DNA of 64,000 nucleotides from Hamadaea tsunoensis DSM 44101 (GCF_000428945.1 NZ_AUAX01000023.1:1-64000), one strand, 5' to 3'. Numbered from the stretch's first letter, positions 48,764 through 57,880 are shown. A program made the numbers and translations. The notes: generated from the letters alone by a model not told the origin.

Positions 48764-49771
48764 TCAGACTCCCGCGGTGACGGCCGGGCGCCAGCCGAGG
48801 GCCGGCGCGATCTCGGTGGCGAGCAGTTCGAGGGCGCGGATCGCCGCGTCGCGGTCCGGTACGCCCGGGTTGAACTGCGCGATCAGGTCGGTCGCGACCG
48901 GCAGGACGCGCTCGGCTTGCAGTTCGGCGACGATCTCGTCCGGATGGCCGTAGAAGGCGTGGAACCGGCGTAGCGCGTCCTCGACCGAGAGCCCCGCCGG
49001 AAACGATCCACGTTGGACGAATCCTTCGGTGGCCCGCAGGACGCCCTCCCCCACCTGCGCCACCGCCGTACGCCGATCCGCGGCCGGGAAGATGAACCGG
49101 GACAGCCCGATCCGGGGCTCGTGCGGGCGGTCCCACGCGGCCGTGAACTCGTCGGCCCACGGGCGCTGGACGACGTCGGTCGGCTCCTCGTATCCGTAGG
49201 CGGCCCGATTGAGCAGCAGGTTCGCGCCCGCTTCGGCGGCGTACCGGGAGCCGGGGGCGGAGAACACCCCCTGCCAGATCCGGTCGGTGAAGTCCCCGGC
49301 GGGCGGCTGGATGGTGAACCCGTCGGTGCCGACCTCCTGATTGGACAGAGCTGCGCGCAGGATCGCCAGATGTTCCGTCGTCAGTTCGCGCTTGCGGGCG
49401 AAGTCGACGCCGAAGGCCGCGTACTCCTGGGGGCCGGAGCCGCTGCCGAGGCCGATCTCGACCCGGCCGCCGCTCAGTGTGTCCACGACGGACACGTCTT
49501 CGGCGAGGCGTACGGGATGTTCGAGGGGCAGGATCGTGATGGCGGTGGCCAGCCGGATGCGCTTGGTACGCGCCGCCGCGTGGGCCAGGAAGGTCCACGG
49601 GGAGGACAGGCCCCCGCCGCCGAGCGGGACGTGGTGCTGGGCCACCCAGCCGACGTCGAAGCCGAGTTCGTCGGCGACGACGAACAGCTCCTGTGCGTCG
49701 GCGTAGGTCGTGGCGAGATCGCCGCGCCCCTGGACGTGGGTGAGGAAGCCCAGCCGGAATCGTGGTGCCAT
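48764..49771 (-). CDS. LLM-class flavin-dependent oxidoreductase
   Basis: A 335-aa TIM-barrel oxidoreductase of the bacterial-luciferase class. Motifs include VGWVAQHHVPLGGGGLSSPW, IRLATAITILPLEHPVRLAEDVSVVDTLSGGRVEIGLGSG, and a conserved basic YGHPDEIVAEL. These enzymes use reduced flavin to oxygenate substrates or act as F420 reductases. It is in operon with a hydrolase and with two longer monooxygenases of a different subgroup, 46 nt after the upstream gene. Substrate unknown. Confidence 0.88.
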   Translation of the reverse strand: MAPRFRLGFLTHVQGRGDLATTYADAQELFVVADELGFDVGWVAQHHVPLGGGGLSSPWTFLAHAAARTKRIRLATAITILPLEHPVRLAEDVSVVDTLSGGRVEIGLGSGSGPQEYAAFGVDFARKRELTTEHLAILRAALSNQEVGTDGFTIQPPAGDFTDRIWQGVFSAPGSRYAAEAGANLLLNRAAYGYEEPTDVVQRPWADEFTAAWDRPHEPRIGLSRFIFPAADRRTAVAQVGEGVLRATEGFVQRGSFPAGLSVEDALRRFHAFYGHPDEIVAELQAERVLPVATDLIAQFNPGVPDRDAAIRALELLATEIAPALGWRPAVTAGV

Positions 49772-49817
49772 GGGAAGCCTTTCGGTGGAGAGCCGAGCGG
49801 GACCGCGGAGAACCCGG

Positions 49818-51158
49818 TCAGGACACGGGCTGCAGGCGGGCGGCGGTGTGCCGGTTGACCGGGACGGGCAGGTCGAGATGCCCGCGCAGGGTGTCGGCGG
49901 TGTACTCGGTGCGGAACAGGCCGCGGGCCTGGAGCAGGGGAACCACGTCCCCGGCGAACCGTTCCAGGTCGTCCGGTGTGCGGAAGCCGAGGTTCAGGCC
50001 GTCGAACGCGCCCGCCGCGAACCACTCCGCGATCGTGTCGGCCACCGTCTCCGGCGCGCCGGTGAACGGCGACGGCGCGTACTCGGTGAAGGCCAGGACG
50101 GTCTCGCGCAGGGTCAGCTTCTCCTCGCGGGCCCGCCGGACGATCTCCGTGCCGCGGGTCCGGCCGCTGCGCTCGGCGTACGCGGAGACGTCCGGGAAGG
50201 GCTCGTCGAGATCGTGCCGGGAGAAGTCGTACGCGCCGAACGAGCGCCCGAACGCGGCGAGCTTGCGGCCGAAGTCGTTGTCGGCGTCGAAGATCTCCCG
50301 GGACCGGCGCTGGGCCTCGGCGTCCGTGCCCGCGACGACGGGGTTGGCGCCGAGGAAGACGACCACGTGTTCGGGATCGCGCCCGACCTGCGCCGTACGC
50401 CGTTTGATGTCGGCGTAGTACGCCTGCGTCTCGGCGAGCGTGCCCCCGGGCGCGTAGATGCCCTCGGCCACGTGGGCGGCCAGGTTGCGGCCTTCCTCGG
50501 AGACGCCGGCCTGGAAGATGACCGGCTGGCCCTGCGGCGACCGGGAGATGTTGAGCGGTCCGGCGACCTTGAAATGCTCGCCGGCGTGGTTCAGCGCGTG
50601 CAGCCGGTCCGGTTCGACGAACACGTCCCGCTCGACGTCGGCCGGGAACGCGTCGTCCTCATAGGAGTCCCAGAGCCCGCGTACCACCTGGACGTGTTCG
50701 AGGGCGCGGCCGTAGCGGGTGGCGTAGTCGAGGTGCTCGTCGAGGCCGTAGTTGCGCGACGTGCCGGAGTCGAGGCTCGTGACCACGTTCCAGCCGGCCC
50801 GGCCGCCGCTGATGTGGTCCAGCGAGGCGAACCGGCGGGCGACGTTGAACGGCGAGTTGTAGGTGGAGCTGAGGGTGCCGACCAGGCCGATGTGTCGCGT
50901 GTGGACGGCGACGGCCGACAGCAGCGTCAGCGGTTCGAGCCGGTTGAGGTAGTGCGGCGGGTAGGTCGCGTCGATGAACTGGCTGTCGACGATGAACAGC
51001 GCGTCGAACCTCGCCTGCTCGGCCGCCTTCGCCTGGGCGATGTACCAGTCGATGTCGATGCTGGCGTTCTTCGGGATGCGCGGGTCCTTCCACAGGCTGT
51101 GCTGGCCGGGCCCGCCCACCCCGTACGCGCGCAGTGCGAGTCTGATCTGCCGGGTCAT
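49818..51158 (-). CDS. NtaA/SnaA/DszA-type FMN-dependent monooxygenase
   Basis: A 446-aa monooxygenase of the NtaA/SnaA/DszA group. Typical blocks are GVGGPGQHSLW at the start, YLNRLEPLTLLSAVA, HISGGRAGWNVVTS, and SPQGQPVIFQAGVSEEGR. The group oxidises C-N or C-S bonds using reduced FMN supplied by a reductase; no reductase gene is adjacent. The ATG at 51158 overlaps the ATPase stop as ATGA. It is a paralogue of the gene at 56135-57472 with the same block order. Organosulfur or amine substrates brought in by the adjacent transporter are likely (inference). Confidence 0.9.
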   Translation of the reverse strand: MTRQIRLALRAYGVGGPGQHSLWKDPRIPKNASIDIDWYIAQAKAAEQARFDALFIVDSQFIDATYPPHYLNRLEPLTLLSAVAVHTRHIGLVGTLSSTYNSPFNVARRFASLDHISGGRAGWNVVTSLDSGTSRNYGLDEHLDYATRYGRALEHVQVVRGLWDSYEDDAFPADVERDVFVEPDRLHALNHAGEHFKVAGPLNISRSPQGQPVIFQAGVSEEGRNLAAHVAEGIYAPGGTLAETQAYYADIKRRTAQVGRDPEHVVVFLGANPVVAGTDAEAQRRSREIFDADNDFGRKLAAFGRSFGAYDFSRHDLDEPFPDVSAYAERSGRTRGTEIVRRAREEKLTLRETVLAFTEYAPSPFTGAPETVADTIAEWFAAGAFDGLNLGFRTPDDLERFAGDVVPLLQARGLFRTEYTADTLRGHLDLPVPVNRHTAARLQPVS

Positions 51159-51976
51159 ACGGTGGTGACCGCCTTTCCGTTGAGAGCCGCCCGGTGGCGG
51201 GCCGCGGACGCGAGGGTGGGAGCCGACCGCACCAGCAGCCGGCTGTACTCGTGCGAGGGATTCACGACGACGTCGCGGGCGGGCCGGTCCTCGACCACCT
51301 CGCCCTGGTAGAGGACCGCGATCCGGTCCGCGATCCCGGCCACCGAACCGAGGTCGTGGGAGATGAACACCAGCGCCGTCCCGCCGAGGCGCAGCTGCCG
51401 GAGGAACTCCAGGGCGCGTACGCGGTTCGCCGAGTCCAGGGCGCTCACCGGCTCGTCGAGGATGACGAGCCGCGGATCGGTGATGAGCGCCCGGGCGACC
51501 ACGATGCGCTGGCGCTGACCGCCGGACAGCTCCCCCGGCAGCCGGTCCAGCAGTTCGGGGTCCAGACCCACCCGATCCAGCACCGCCAGGGCTCGCGTAC
51601 GCGCGTCGGCGGCACGGATGCCCTGGATCAGCAGCGGCTCGACGAGCGAGGAGGCCACGGTCAGGTCCGGGTCGAGGCTGCGCAGCGGGTCCTGGAAGAC
51701 GTACTGCACGATTCCCTGACGCCGCAACGCTTTCCATTGCCGCCCGGAGAAACCGGTGACCTCCTGGCCGGCGATGGTGATCCGGCCCGCGGTCGGGCGG
51801 ACGAGGCCGAGCACGGTACGCGCGAGCGTCGACTTGCCCGAACCCGTCTCGCCGATGACGCCGACGGTCTCCCCGGCCGCGACCGAGAGGGAGGCGGAGC
51901 GCAGCGCGTGCAGCCGGCCACCGCGGCGCCGGTAGTGCACGTCCAACCCGCTGACGTCCAGAACCTTCTCAGACAT
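51155..51976 (-). CDS. ABC transporter ATP-binding protein (DppF/OppF-like)
   Basis: A 273-aa ATPase: Walker A GETGSGKSTLAR (about residue 42), signature LSGGQRQRI, Walker B LVILDEPVSALD. It lacks the C-terminal cysteine cluster seen in the first transporter's ATPases. The ATG at 51976 overlaps the previous gene by 8 nt. With the DppD-like subunit it energises the importer encoded here. Confidence 0.92.
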   Translation of the reverse strand: MSEKVLDVSGLDVHYRRRGGRLHALRSASLSVAAGETVGVIGETGSGKSTLARTVLGLVRPTAGRITIAGQEVTGFSGRQWKALRRQGIVQYVFQDPLRSLDPDLTVASSLVEPLLIQGIRAADARTRALAVLDRVGLDPELLDRLPGELSGGQRQRIVVARALITDPRLVILDEPVSALDSANRVRALEFLRQLRLGGTALVFISHDLGSVAGIADRIAVLYQGEVVEDRPARDVVVNPSHEYSRLLVRSAPTLASAARHRAALNGKAVTTV

Positions 51977-52805
51977 GCTCCAGCTCCCCGACCTCGGAAG
52001 CGACGTCGACGGGGGTGAGGAAGCGTTCGAGGCCGTACTGGAGGTGCTCCTCGATGAGCAGCTTCGTGTACTCGTGCCGGGGCTCGAAGAGGATCTCGTC
52101 GGTCGGCCCCTGCTCGACGGTCTCCCCGTCGCGCAGGACGATCACCTCGTCGCAGACCTGGGCCACCACCGCGAGATCGTGCGACACCACGACCAGCGCC
52201 AGCCCGGTCGTCGCGCGGAGGTGCGCCAGCAGGTCGAGGATCTCCGCCTGCACGGTCACGTCCAGGGCGGTCGTGGCCTCGTCGGCGATGAGCACCTGCG
52301 GGTCCGCCGCGACGGCCGCCGCGATCAGCACCCGTTGCAGCATCCCGCCCGAGAGTTCGTGCGGGTACTGGTGGTAGACGAGTTCGGGGTCGCGCAGGCG
52401 TACCGAGGCGAACAGTTCGAGCGCCCGGTCGCGGGCGGCCCGGCGCGACACGCGCTTCTTCACGCGTACGACCTCGGCGACCTGGGCACCGACCTTGATC
52501 GAGGGGTTGAGGTAGGAGGCCGGGTCCTGGAACACCGCGCCGATCACCGACCCGCGCAGGGCGGTCCATTCCTTGCCCGACAGCGAGGACACGTCCCGGC
52601 CGTCGACGGCGACGTGTCCACTGGAGACGGAGAACAGCTCGGGCAGGATGCCGAGGACCGACCGGCAGGTGAGCGTCTTGCCGCTGCCGGACTCCCCCAC
52701 GATCCCGACGGCCGCGCCGGGCCGCAGGTCGAACGAGACGCCGCGGACCACCTCCTGCCCGGTCGCGTCGTTGCGGATGTGGACGTCGACGAGTTGCAAC
52801 ACCAT
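51969..52805 (-). CDS. ABC transporter ATP-binding protein (DppD/OppD-like)
   Basis: A 278-aa ATPase: Walker A GESGSGKTLTCRS (about residue 37), signature LSGGMLQRV, Walker B VLIADEATTALD. The C-terminus ends in an acidic tail with no cysteine cluster. It begins one base after the permease stop. Partner of the DppF-like ATPase. Confidence 0.92.
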   Translation of the reverse strand: MVLQLVDVHIRNDATGQEVVRGVSFDLRPGAAVGIVGESGSGKTLTCRSVLGILPELFSVSSGHVAVDGRDVSSLSGKEWTALRGSVIGAVFQDPASYLNPSIKVGAQVAEVVRVKKRVSRRAARDRALELFASVRLRDPELVYHQYPHELSGGMLQRVLIAAAVAADPQVLIADEATTALDVTVQAEILDLLAHLRATTGLALVVVSHDLAVVAQVCDEVIVLRDGETVEQGPTDEILFEPRHEYTKLLIEEHLQYGLERFLTPVDVASEVGELEHV

Positions 52806-52806
52806 G

Positions 52807-53676
52807 TCAGGCCTCCTTCACACGAGAGCCGCCGGAAAACCGGGGGCGGCGCAGCACGAGCGCCCGCCCCGCCACCCCGGACGCGTCCCGCAGGGCGTCC
52901 GCGAGCAGGTTGCACGCCCACACCGTCGCCATGATCAGCACGATCGGGGCGAGCGGCGCGTACGGCTGGTAGCTGAGGAAGCCGAGGTCGGCCGCGAGCA
53001 CCCCGCCCCAGGTCGGCGCCGGTGGGCGTACGCCGATGCCCAGGAAGGTGAGGCTGGCGACGACGACGAAGCCGACGCCGGTGGTCTGGGCGAGGGCGAC
53101 CGCGATGGGCGGCAGCACCTTGCCCCACACGTGCTTGCGCACGATCCAGGCGACCGAGGCGCCGGCGATGACGGCGGCCTCGACGTAGGGCGAGCGGGCC
53201 ACGGCGAGCGTCGCCGCCCGCGCCACCCGGTAGAACAGCGGCGACACCAGCAGGCCGACCACGAACATCGCCTGCGGGATGCCGTTGCCCAGCAGCGCGG
53301 TCACGGCGACCGCGAAGACCAGGAACGGCAGCGCGATCAGCGTGTCCACCAGGCGCAGCGTCACCCACTCGAACGCCCGCCCGAGATAGACCGACAGCAC
53401 GCCCGGCACCGCGCCCACCACCAGCGCCATCGCCACGACCTCGACCGCGCCGAGCACGCTCAGCCGCGAGCCGGCCAGCAGCCGGCTCAGCACGTCCCGG
53501 CCCAGGTAGTCGGTGCCGAGCCAGTGGTGCGCCGACGGCGCCGCGAGCAGGTCCGTGCTCGTCGCCAGCGGATCCTGCGGCGCCACGAGCGGTCCGAAGA
53601 TCGCGAGCAACACCACCGTCAGGAGTACGCCGAGAGCCACCCGGCCGGCCCCGAGCCCGAGTACGCGCCGCAGCAT
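52807..53676 (-). CDS. ABC transporter permease (DppC-like)
   Basis: A 289-aa inner-membrane protein with a first helix at about 5-27, the conserved HWLGTDYLGRDVLSRLLAG block, and further helices with an EAA-like loop (VEAAVIAGASVAWIVRKHVW). It is shorter at the N-terminus than the DppC-like protein of the first operon. One base separates it from each neighbour, showing tight co-translation. Confidence 0.91.
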   Translation of the reverse strand: MLRRVLGLGAGRVALGVLLTVVLLAIFGPLVAPQDPLATSTDLLAAPSAHHWLGTDYLGRDVLSRLLAGSRLSVLGAVEVVAMALVVGAVPGVLSVYLGRAFEWVTLRLVDTLIALPFLVFAVAVTALLGNGIPQAMFVVGLLVSPLFYRVARAATLAVARSPYVEAAVIAGASVAWIVRKHVWGKVLPPIAVALAQTTGVGFVVVASLTFLGIGVRPPAPTWGGVLAADLGFLSYQPYAPLAPIVLIMATVWACNLLADALRDASGVAGRALVLRRPRFSGGSRVKEA

Positions 53677-53677
53677 C

Positions 53678-54637
53678 TCAGACTCCCCTCGCCGCGGCCG
53701 GGGTGACCCGGGCCAGCAGGACGTTGACGATCAGGTTGAAGACGACGACGAGCACGATCGAGACGACGAGGACGCCCTGCACGGCCGGGACGTCGCCGCG
53801 CTGCGCCGAGGCCGCGGCGAACTGCCCGAAGCCGGGCATCCCGAAGATCGCCTCGGTGACCACCGCCCCGCCGAGCAGGTTGGGGAACTTGAGGCCGAGC
53901 ACCGCCAGGGCGGGCCCGATCCCGTTGCGCAGCACGTGCCGGAAGAACACCCGGCGCGGGCTGAGACCACGGACGACCGCGCCGGTCACGTAGTTCTCCC
54001 GGTACGCGGCCACCAGCCCGGCCCGCAGCTGCCGGGCGAGGTCGGCGATCGTGTCGAAGCTGAGCGCGATCGCCGGGAGGGTGATGTGCGCGAGCCACGG
54101 GCCGAGGCCCCGGTCGGCCGGGACGAACCCGGCCGACGGGAACCAGCGCAGCCCGACGGCGAACACGCCCACGAGCAGGATGCCGACCACGAACGAGGGC
54201 ATCACCGACAGCACGGTCGTCACCCCCGTGATCGCCCGGTCCACCCACGTCGTACGCCGGACGGCCGCCAGGATGCCGAGGCCCGAACCGAAGACCACGC
54301 CGATCACCAGGGCGAACCCGGCGACCGACAGGCTCACGATCGCGCCGTCGGCCAGCAGCGCGCTGATGTCCGCCCCGTTGAACCAGCTCGTGCCCAGGTG
54401 ACCGGTGAGCAGGTCGTGGAACCAGGACGCGTACTGGGCGAGGAAGGGGCGGTCGAGACCCCACTGGTGCTCGATCCGGCCGACCGCCTCCGGGGTGGCC
54501 GACTCGCCGAGCTGGAAGTGCGCCGGGCTCAGCCCGGACAGCGACCGCAGGGCGAAGGTCACGAAGGTGGCGACGAGGAACACCGGGACGAAGAGGGCCA
54601 CGGACCGGCCGAGCGCGGCCAGCGTACGACGGAGCAT
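53678..54637 (-). CDS. ABC transporter permease (DppB-like)
   Basis: A 319-aa inner-membrane protein with the DppB-type start LAALGRSVALFVPVFLVATF, about six helices, and an EAA-like loop TGAVVRGLSPRRVFFRHVLRN. The periplasmic-side stretch LSPAHFQLGESATPEAVGRI replaces the usual PGDP motif found in the first operon's DppB, so this importer belongs to a more divergent subgroup. Confidence 0.91.
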   Translation of the reverse strand: MLRRTLAALGRSVALFVPVFLVATFVTFALRSLSGLSPAHFQLGESATPEAVGRIEHQWGLDRPFLAQYASWFHDLLTGHLGTSWFNGADISALLADGAIVSLSVAGFALVIGVVFGSGLGILAAVRRTTWVDRAITGVTTVLSVMPSFVVGILLVGVFAVGLRWFPSAGFVPADRGLGPWLAHITLPAIALSFDTIADLARQLRAGLVAAYRENYVTGAVVRGLSPRRVFFRHVLRNGIGPALAVLGLKFPNLLGGAVVTEAIFGMPGFGQFAAASAQRGDVPAVQGVLVVSIVLVVVFNLIVNVLLARVTPAAARGV

Positions 54638-54638
54638 G

Positions 54639-56138
54639 TCAGCCTCCGACCGTGACGCCGGTCCAGTGGATCTGGCCCGGGACCGCCGGCAGCGCGGACA
54701 CCTTCTTGCTCTTGACGAAGATGTTCGGCTGCGAATAGGTGAAGATCAGCGCTTCGGAGGCCAGCCCGGCCCGGGTGGCCGCCTGGAGGTTCCTGGCGTA
54801 GTCGGGCGAGTCCAGCGGCGTACGCCGGGCCAGCGAGACGGCGTCCTCGAAACCGGCGGGCTCGTAGGGCGTACTGAGGTTCAGCGGCCCGTTCGGTCCG
54901 AAGTGGGCGGTCAGCGTCTGCACCGGCGATTCGCGGCCGGTCGTGCCGTAGAGCGACAGCGTCAGGTCCTTGGCGAAGAACGGGGTCGCCCAGTTCGGGT
55001 CCACCTTGATCGTCACCGTGACGCCGATCGCGGCCAGCTGCGACTGCACGATCTCGGCCGCGCTCGACGGGGCCGGGATCACCAGGTCGAGCTTGATCTG
55101 CCCGGCGGCGTAGCCCGCCTCGGCCAGCAGCTGCTTCGCCTTGGCCACGTCATAGGGGTAGGCGTTCGCCGACTGCGGGTCGTACGCGACGTACCCCGGC
55201 GGGAACGCCTGGTCGGTCGCCTTGCCGTAGCCGAAGGTCACCTTGTCGACGAACTCCTTGCGGTTGGTCGCGTACCGGAAGGCGTCGACGACCTTCGGGT
55301 TGTCGAAGGGCTTCTTGTTGACGTTGAGGCTGATGTTGGCCGCGTTGAAGCCCGGCTGGAAGACGACGTCCAGCCCGGCCGCCTGCGCCGCCTTCACCTG
55401 CGACGGATCCAGGTACGCCAGGTCGTACACCCCGGTCTGCAGGCTGGACACGAGCGTGGCGTTGTCCGGCGCGGCCGACAGCTCGACGCGGTCGATGTGG
55501 ATGTTCGCCGCGTCCCAGTAGTCCGGGTTCTTCTTCAGGTAGACGTGCGAGCCCGGCACGTTCTCGGTGACGACGAAGGGTCCGGCGCCGACCGGGGACT
55601 GGTCGAGCTTGGCCGGGTCGGAGGCGGCCTTCGGGCTGGTGATCTGCGCGACGCGCTCGCCGAGCAGCAGCGGGATCTGGTAGTCCACCTGGGACAGCTT
55701 CAGCACGATGTCGGTGTCGCCGGCGGCGGTGACCTCCTTGATCGAGGTGAGGTCGCCGAAGAGCGCGGAGTTCTTCTGCGTCTTCGCCCGCTCCAGGTAC
55801 GCCTTGACCGCCGCCGCGTTCAGCGCCTCCCCGTCGGAGAACTTCAGGTTCGGCCGCAGGTGGAACGTGACCTGGTCGCCGGTCGCGTTGTACTCCCACT
55901 TCTCGGCGAGGCTCGGCACCGCCTTGCCGTTCTCGTCGATGTCGGTCAGCGACGCGTACGCGAGGGAGAGGATGCGGAACTGGGCGCCGCTGCCGCTGAC
56001 GACGGGGTCCCAGTGCGCGGGCAGCGCGACCGCCCAGCGCAGCGTGCTCTCGCCCGGGGTGGCCGAGCCGGTGCCGCCGGCGCAACCCGCGAGCCCGAGG
56101 GTGACGGCGGCGAGCAGGCTCAGGAGTTGCTTTCTCAT
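54639..56138 (-). CDS. Extracellular solute-binding lipoprotein, family 5
   Basis: A 499-aa lipoprotein: short signal, lipobox LGLAGC (Cys19), then the SBP family 5 fold with FHLRPNLKFSDGEALNAAAV and VDAFRYATNRKEFVD motifs. It binds the imported ligand outside the cell. In this gene set, with three flavin monooxygenases and a cysteine-type leader peptide, the ligand may be a small organosulfur compound or a peptide rather than a general dipeptide (inference). Its start overlaps the monooxygenase stop by 4 nt. Confidence 0.92.
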   Translation of the reverse strand: MRKQLLSLLAAVTLGLAGCAGGTGSATPGESTLRWAVALPAHWDPVVSGSGAQFRILSLAYASLTDIDENGKAVPSLAEKWEYNATGDQVTFHLRPNLKFSDGEALNAAAVKAYLERAKTQKNSALFGDLTSIKEVTAAGDTDIVLKLSQVDYQIPLLLGERVAQITSPKAASDPAKLDQSPVGAGPFVVTENVPGSHVYLKKNPDYWDAANIHIDRVELSAAPDNATLVSSLQTGVYDLAYLDPSQVKAAQAAGLDVVFQPGFNAANISLNVNKKPFDNPKVVDAFRYATNRKEFVDKVTFGYGKATDQAFPPGYVAYDPQSANAYPYDVAKAKQLLAEAGYAAGQIKLDLVIPAPSSAAEIVQSQLAAIGVTVTIKVDPNWATPFFAKDLTLSLYGTTGRESPVQTLTAHFGPNGPLNLSTPYEPAGFEDAVSLARRTPLDSPDYARNLQAATRAGLASEALIFTYSQPNIFVKSKKVSALPAVPGQIHWTGVTVGG

Positions 56139-57472
56139 ACGAGGACCGCCTCACGGGCAAGGGTGTGGGTGTTGCGGGGAATGGGCAGGCCGAGGTTGCC
56201 GCGCAGCGTGCTCGCCTCGTAGTCGGTACGCACGACGCCGCGCTCGCGCAGGATCGGCAGCACCTCGTCGGTGAAGACGGCGAACTCGCTGGGCACGGTG
56301 ACGGTGAGGTTGATGCCGTCGAAGGCGCCCGCCTCGAACCAGCGCTGGATCTCGTCGGCGACGGTCAGCGGCGACCCGACGAACGGCGACCGGTGCGCGT
56401 CGAGCTGGTGCCGGACCACCTGGCGGAGGCTGAAACCGTTGTCGCGGGCCAGCTTCTTGATGCGCTCGGCCTGCGTCTTGAAGCTGCGTTCGCCGAGGTC
56501 GCCCAGCTCCGGGAAGGGCGCGTCGAGGTCGTACTGCGAGAAGTCGTGCCAGCCGAACGGGCGGCCGAGCTCGGCGAGCGCCCGGTCGAAGCTCTTGCCG
56601 CCGCGGATCGCCTCGTCCTTGGCCCGCGCCTCCTCGTCGGTCGCGGCGATGACCGGGCTGATGCCGGGGAAGATGATGATCTGGTCGGGGTCGCGGCCCA
56701 GGGCGGCGGCGCGGGCCCGGATGTCGCGGGCGAACGCCTGCCCCTGCTCGATCGTCTGGGCGTGGGTGAAGATGGCGTCGGCGATGTTCGCGCCGAGGTC
56801 GCGCCCCTCCTCGGAGTCGCCGGCCTGGAAGATGACCGGCTGGCCCTGCGGCGAGCGCTGGATGTTCAGCGGGCCGGCGACCGAGAAGTGCTCGCCCTTG
56901 TGGTTCAGCTCGTGCTGCCTGGTGCGGTCGAAGAAGACGCCGTTCTCCTTGTCGCGCGGGAAGGCGTCCTCCTCATAGGACTGCCAGAGCCCCTGGGCGA
57001 CGCGTACGTGTTCCAGGGCGCGGCCGTAGCGGGTGGCGTAGTCGTAGTGCTCGTCGAGGCCGAAGTTGGCGGCCGTGCCGCCGTCGCCGGTCGCCACCAC
57101 GTTCCAGCCCGCGCGCCCGCCGCTGATGAGGTCCAGCGAGGCCAGCCGGCGGGCGATGTGGAACGGCTCGTTGTAGGACGTCGTCAGCGTCCCGACGAGG
57201 CCGATGTTCGACGTGTGCACGGCCACGGCCGACAGCAGCGTCAGCGGCTCCAGCCGGTTGAGGTAGTGGTTGGGCGAGTCCGGCGTGATGAACTGGCTGT
57301 CCACGATGAACACCAGGTCGAACTTGGCCGCCTCGGCCTGCTGGGCACGGGCGATGTACCAGCGGACGTCGACGCTGGCGTCGCCGGGTATCTCGGGGTT
57401 CAGCCAGGTGTGATGCTGGCCGGGGCCGCCGACGCCGAGCAGCACGGCGCCGAGCTTGAGGGTGCGTGACAT
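56135..57472 (-). CDS. NtaA/SnaA/DszA-type FMN-dependent monooxygenase (operon proximal copy)
   Basis: A 445-aa monooxygenase with the same block order as its paralogue at 49.8 kb: GVGGPGQHHTWLNPE, YLNRLEPLTLLSAVA, LISGGRAGWNVVA, SPQGQPVIFQAGDSEEGR. It is the first structural gene of the operon; its ATG at 57472 lies 194 nt after the leader peptide stop, leaving room for attenuation structures. It uses reduced FMN and oxygen on an imported substrate; which bond it cleaves is unknown. AAAGG is present before the start codon. Confidence 0.9.
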   Translation of the reverse strand: MSRTLKLGAVLLGVGGPGQHHTWLNPEIPGDASVDVRWYIARAQQAEAAKFDLVFIVDSQFITPDSPNHYLNRLEPLTLLSAVAVHTSNIGLVGTLTTSYNEPFHIARRLASLDLISGGRAGWNVVATGDGGTAANFGLDEHYDYATRYGRALEHVRVAQGLWQSYEEDAFPRDKENGVFFDRTRQHELNHKGEHFSVAGPLNIQRSPQGQPVIFQAGDSEEGRDLGANIADAIFTHAQTIEQGQAFARDIRARAAALGRDPDQIIIFPGISPVIAATDEEARAKDEAIRGGKSFDRALAELGRPFGWHDFSQYDLDAPFPELGDLGERSFKTQAERIKKLARDNGFSLRQVVRHQLDAHRSPFVGSPLTVADEIQRWFEAGAFDGINLTVTVPSEFAVFTDEVLPILRERGVVRTDYEASTLRGNLGLPIPRNTHTLAREAVLV

Positions 57473-57666
57473 GGGTACGCCTTTCAGGGATGTCGGCGTT
57501 TGTCGTCAGAGGACATCGCCGGACCGGCGCGCGGCCGAGGTCCGGTGGGAAGGTGAGACAGGCCGCCACGGCACGTCCACGGGCGTGGCGGAGAAAGCCG
57601 GCCGCACAGGGCTCGGCGGGTGAAGGCTGCGGGCGTCCGCTCGACGACGCCCCGGTCAGCGATGCG

Positions 57667-57747
57667 TCAGCGACAACGCGTGGCGCCGCTGCGGGCGTGG
57701 TCGAGCCAGCGGCACCGCGTCAGCAGCGGGGCGACAGTCGGGCTCAT
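57667..57747 (-). CDS. Cysteine-containing leader peptide (26 aa)
   Basis: An ATG at 57747 opens 26 codons ending at TGA 57669-57667. The peptide contains PLLTRCRWLDHARSG in the middle and ends ATRCR, so Cys codons lie at position 12 and next to last. Short leader peptides with LLTRRRxxDLxR...C-type sequences precede sulfur-related operons in many actinobacteria, where ribosome behaviour at Cys codons is thought to tune expression. Its position upstream of the transporter-monooxygenase operon supports sulfur-responsive control (inference). Confidence 0.65.
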   Translation of the reverse strand: MSPTVAPLLTRCRWLDHARSGATRCR

Positions 57748-57790
57748 GCCGTCGAGTCTGCCCGCCGGCCTGCGCCGATGTCCAAGCAGA

Positions 57791-57825
57791 GATCGTGATG
57801 GCGACTCATCACGATCCGTGATGAG
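57791..57825. promoter_or_regulatory. Three alternating half-sites, probable LysR-type binding region
   Basis: gatcgtgatg (57791-57800) and catcacgatc (57807-57816) form a perfect 10-bp inverted repeat. The second half-site also pairs with cgtgatgag (57817-57825): ctcatcacg-atc-cgtgatgag. ATCACGATCCGTGAT contains the T-N11-A pattern of LysR-type boxes. It lies 63 nt before the LysR start and 44 nt before the leader peptide start. Confidence 0.75.
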
Positions 57826-57874
57826 CATCGAGAACTCGTGAAACACCGTTCACAAATCGTAAAGAGTTGGCGCC

Positions 57875-57880
57875 TAACCT
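57875..57880 (+). promoter_or_regulatory. Leaderless -10 box of the LysR gene
   Basis: TAACCT, 7 nt before the ATG at 57888. Confidence 0.55.

Noticed and set aside
57473-57666. SAM-type riboswitch upstream of the monooxygenase gene
   Set aside because: I could not find the conserved core of any S-box class; the cysteine leader peptide explains the region better.
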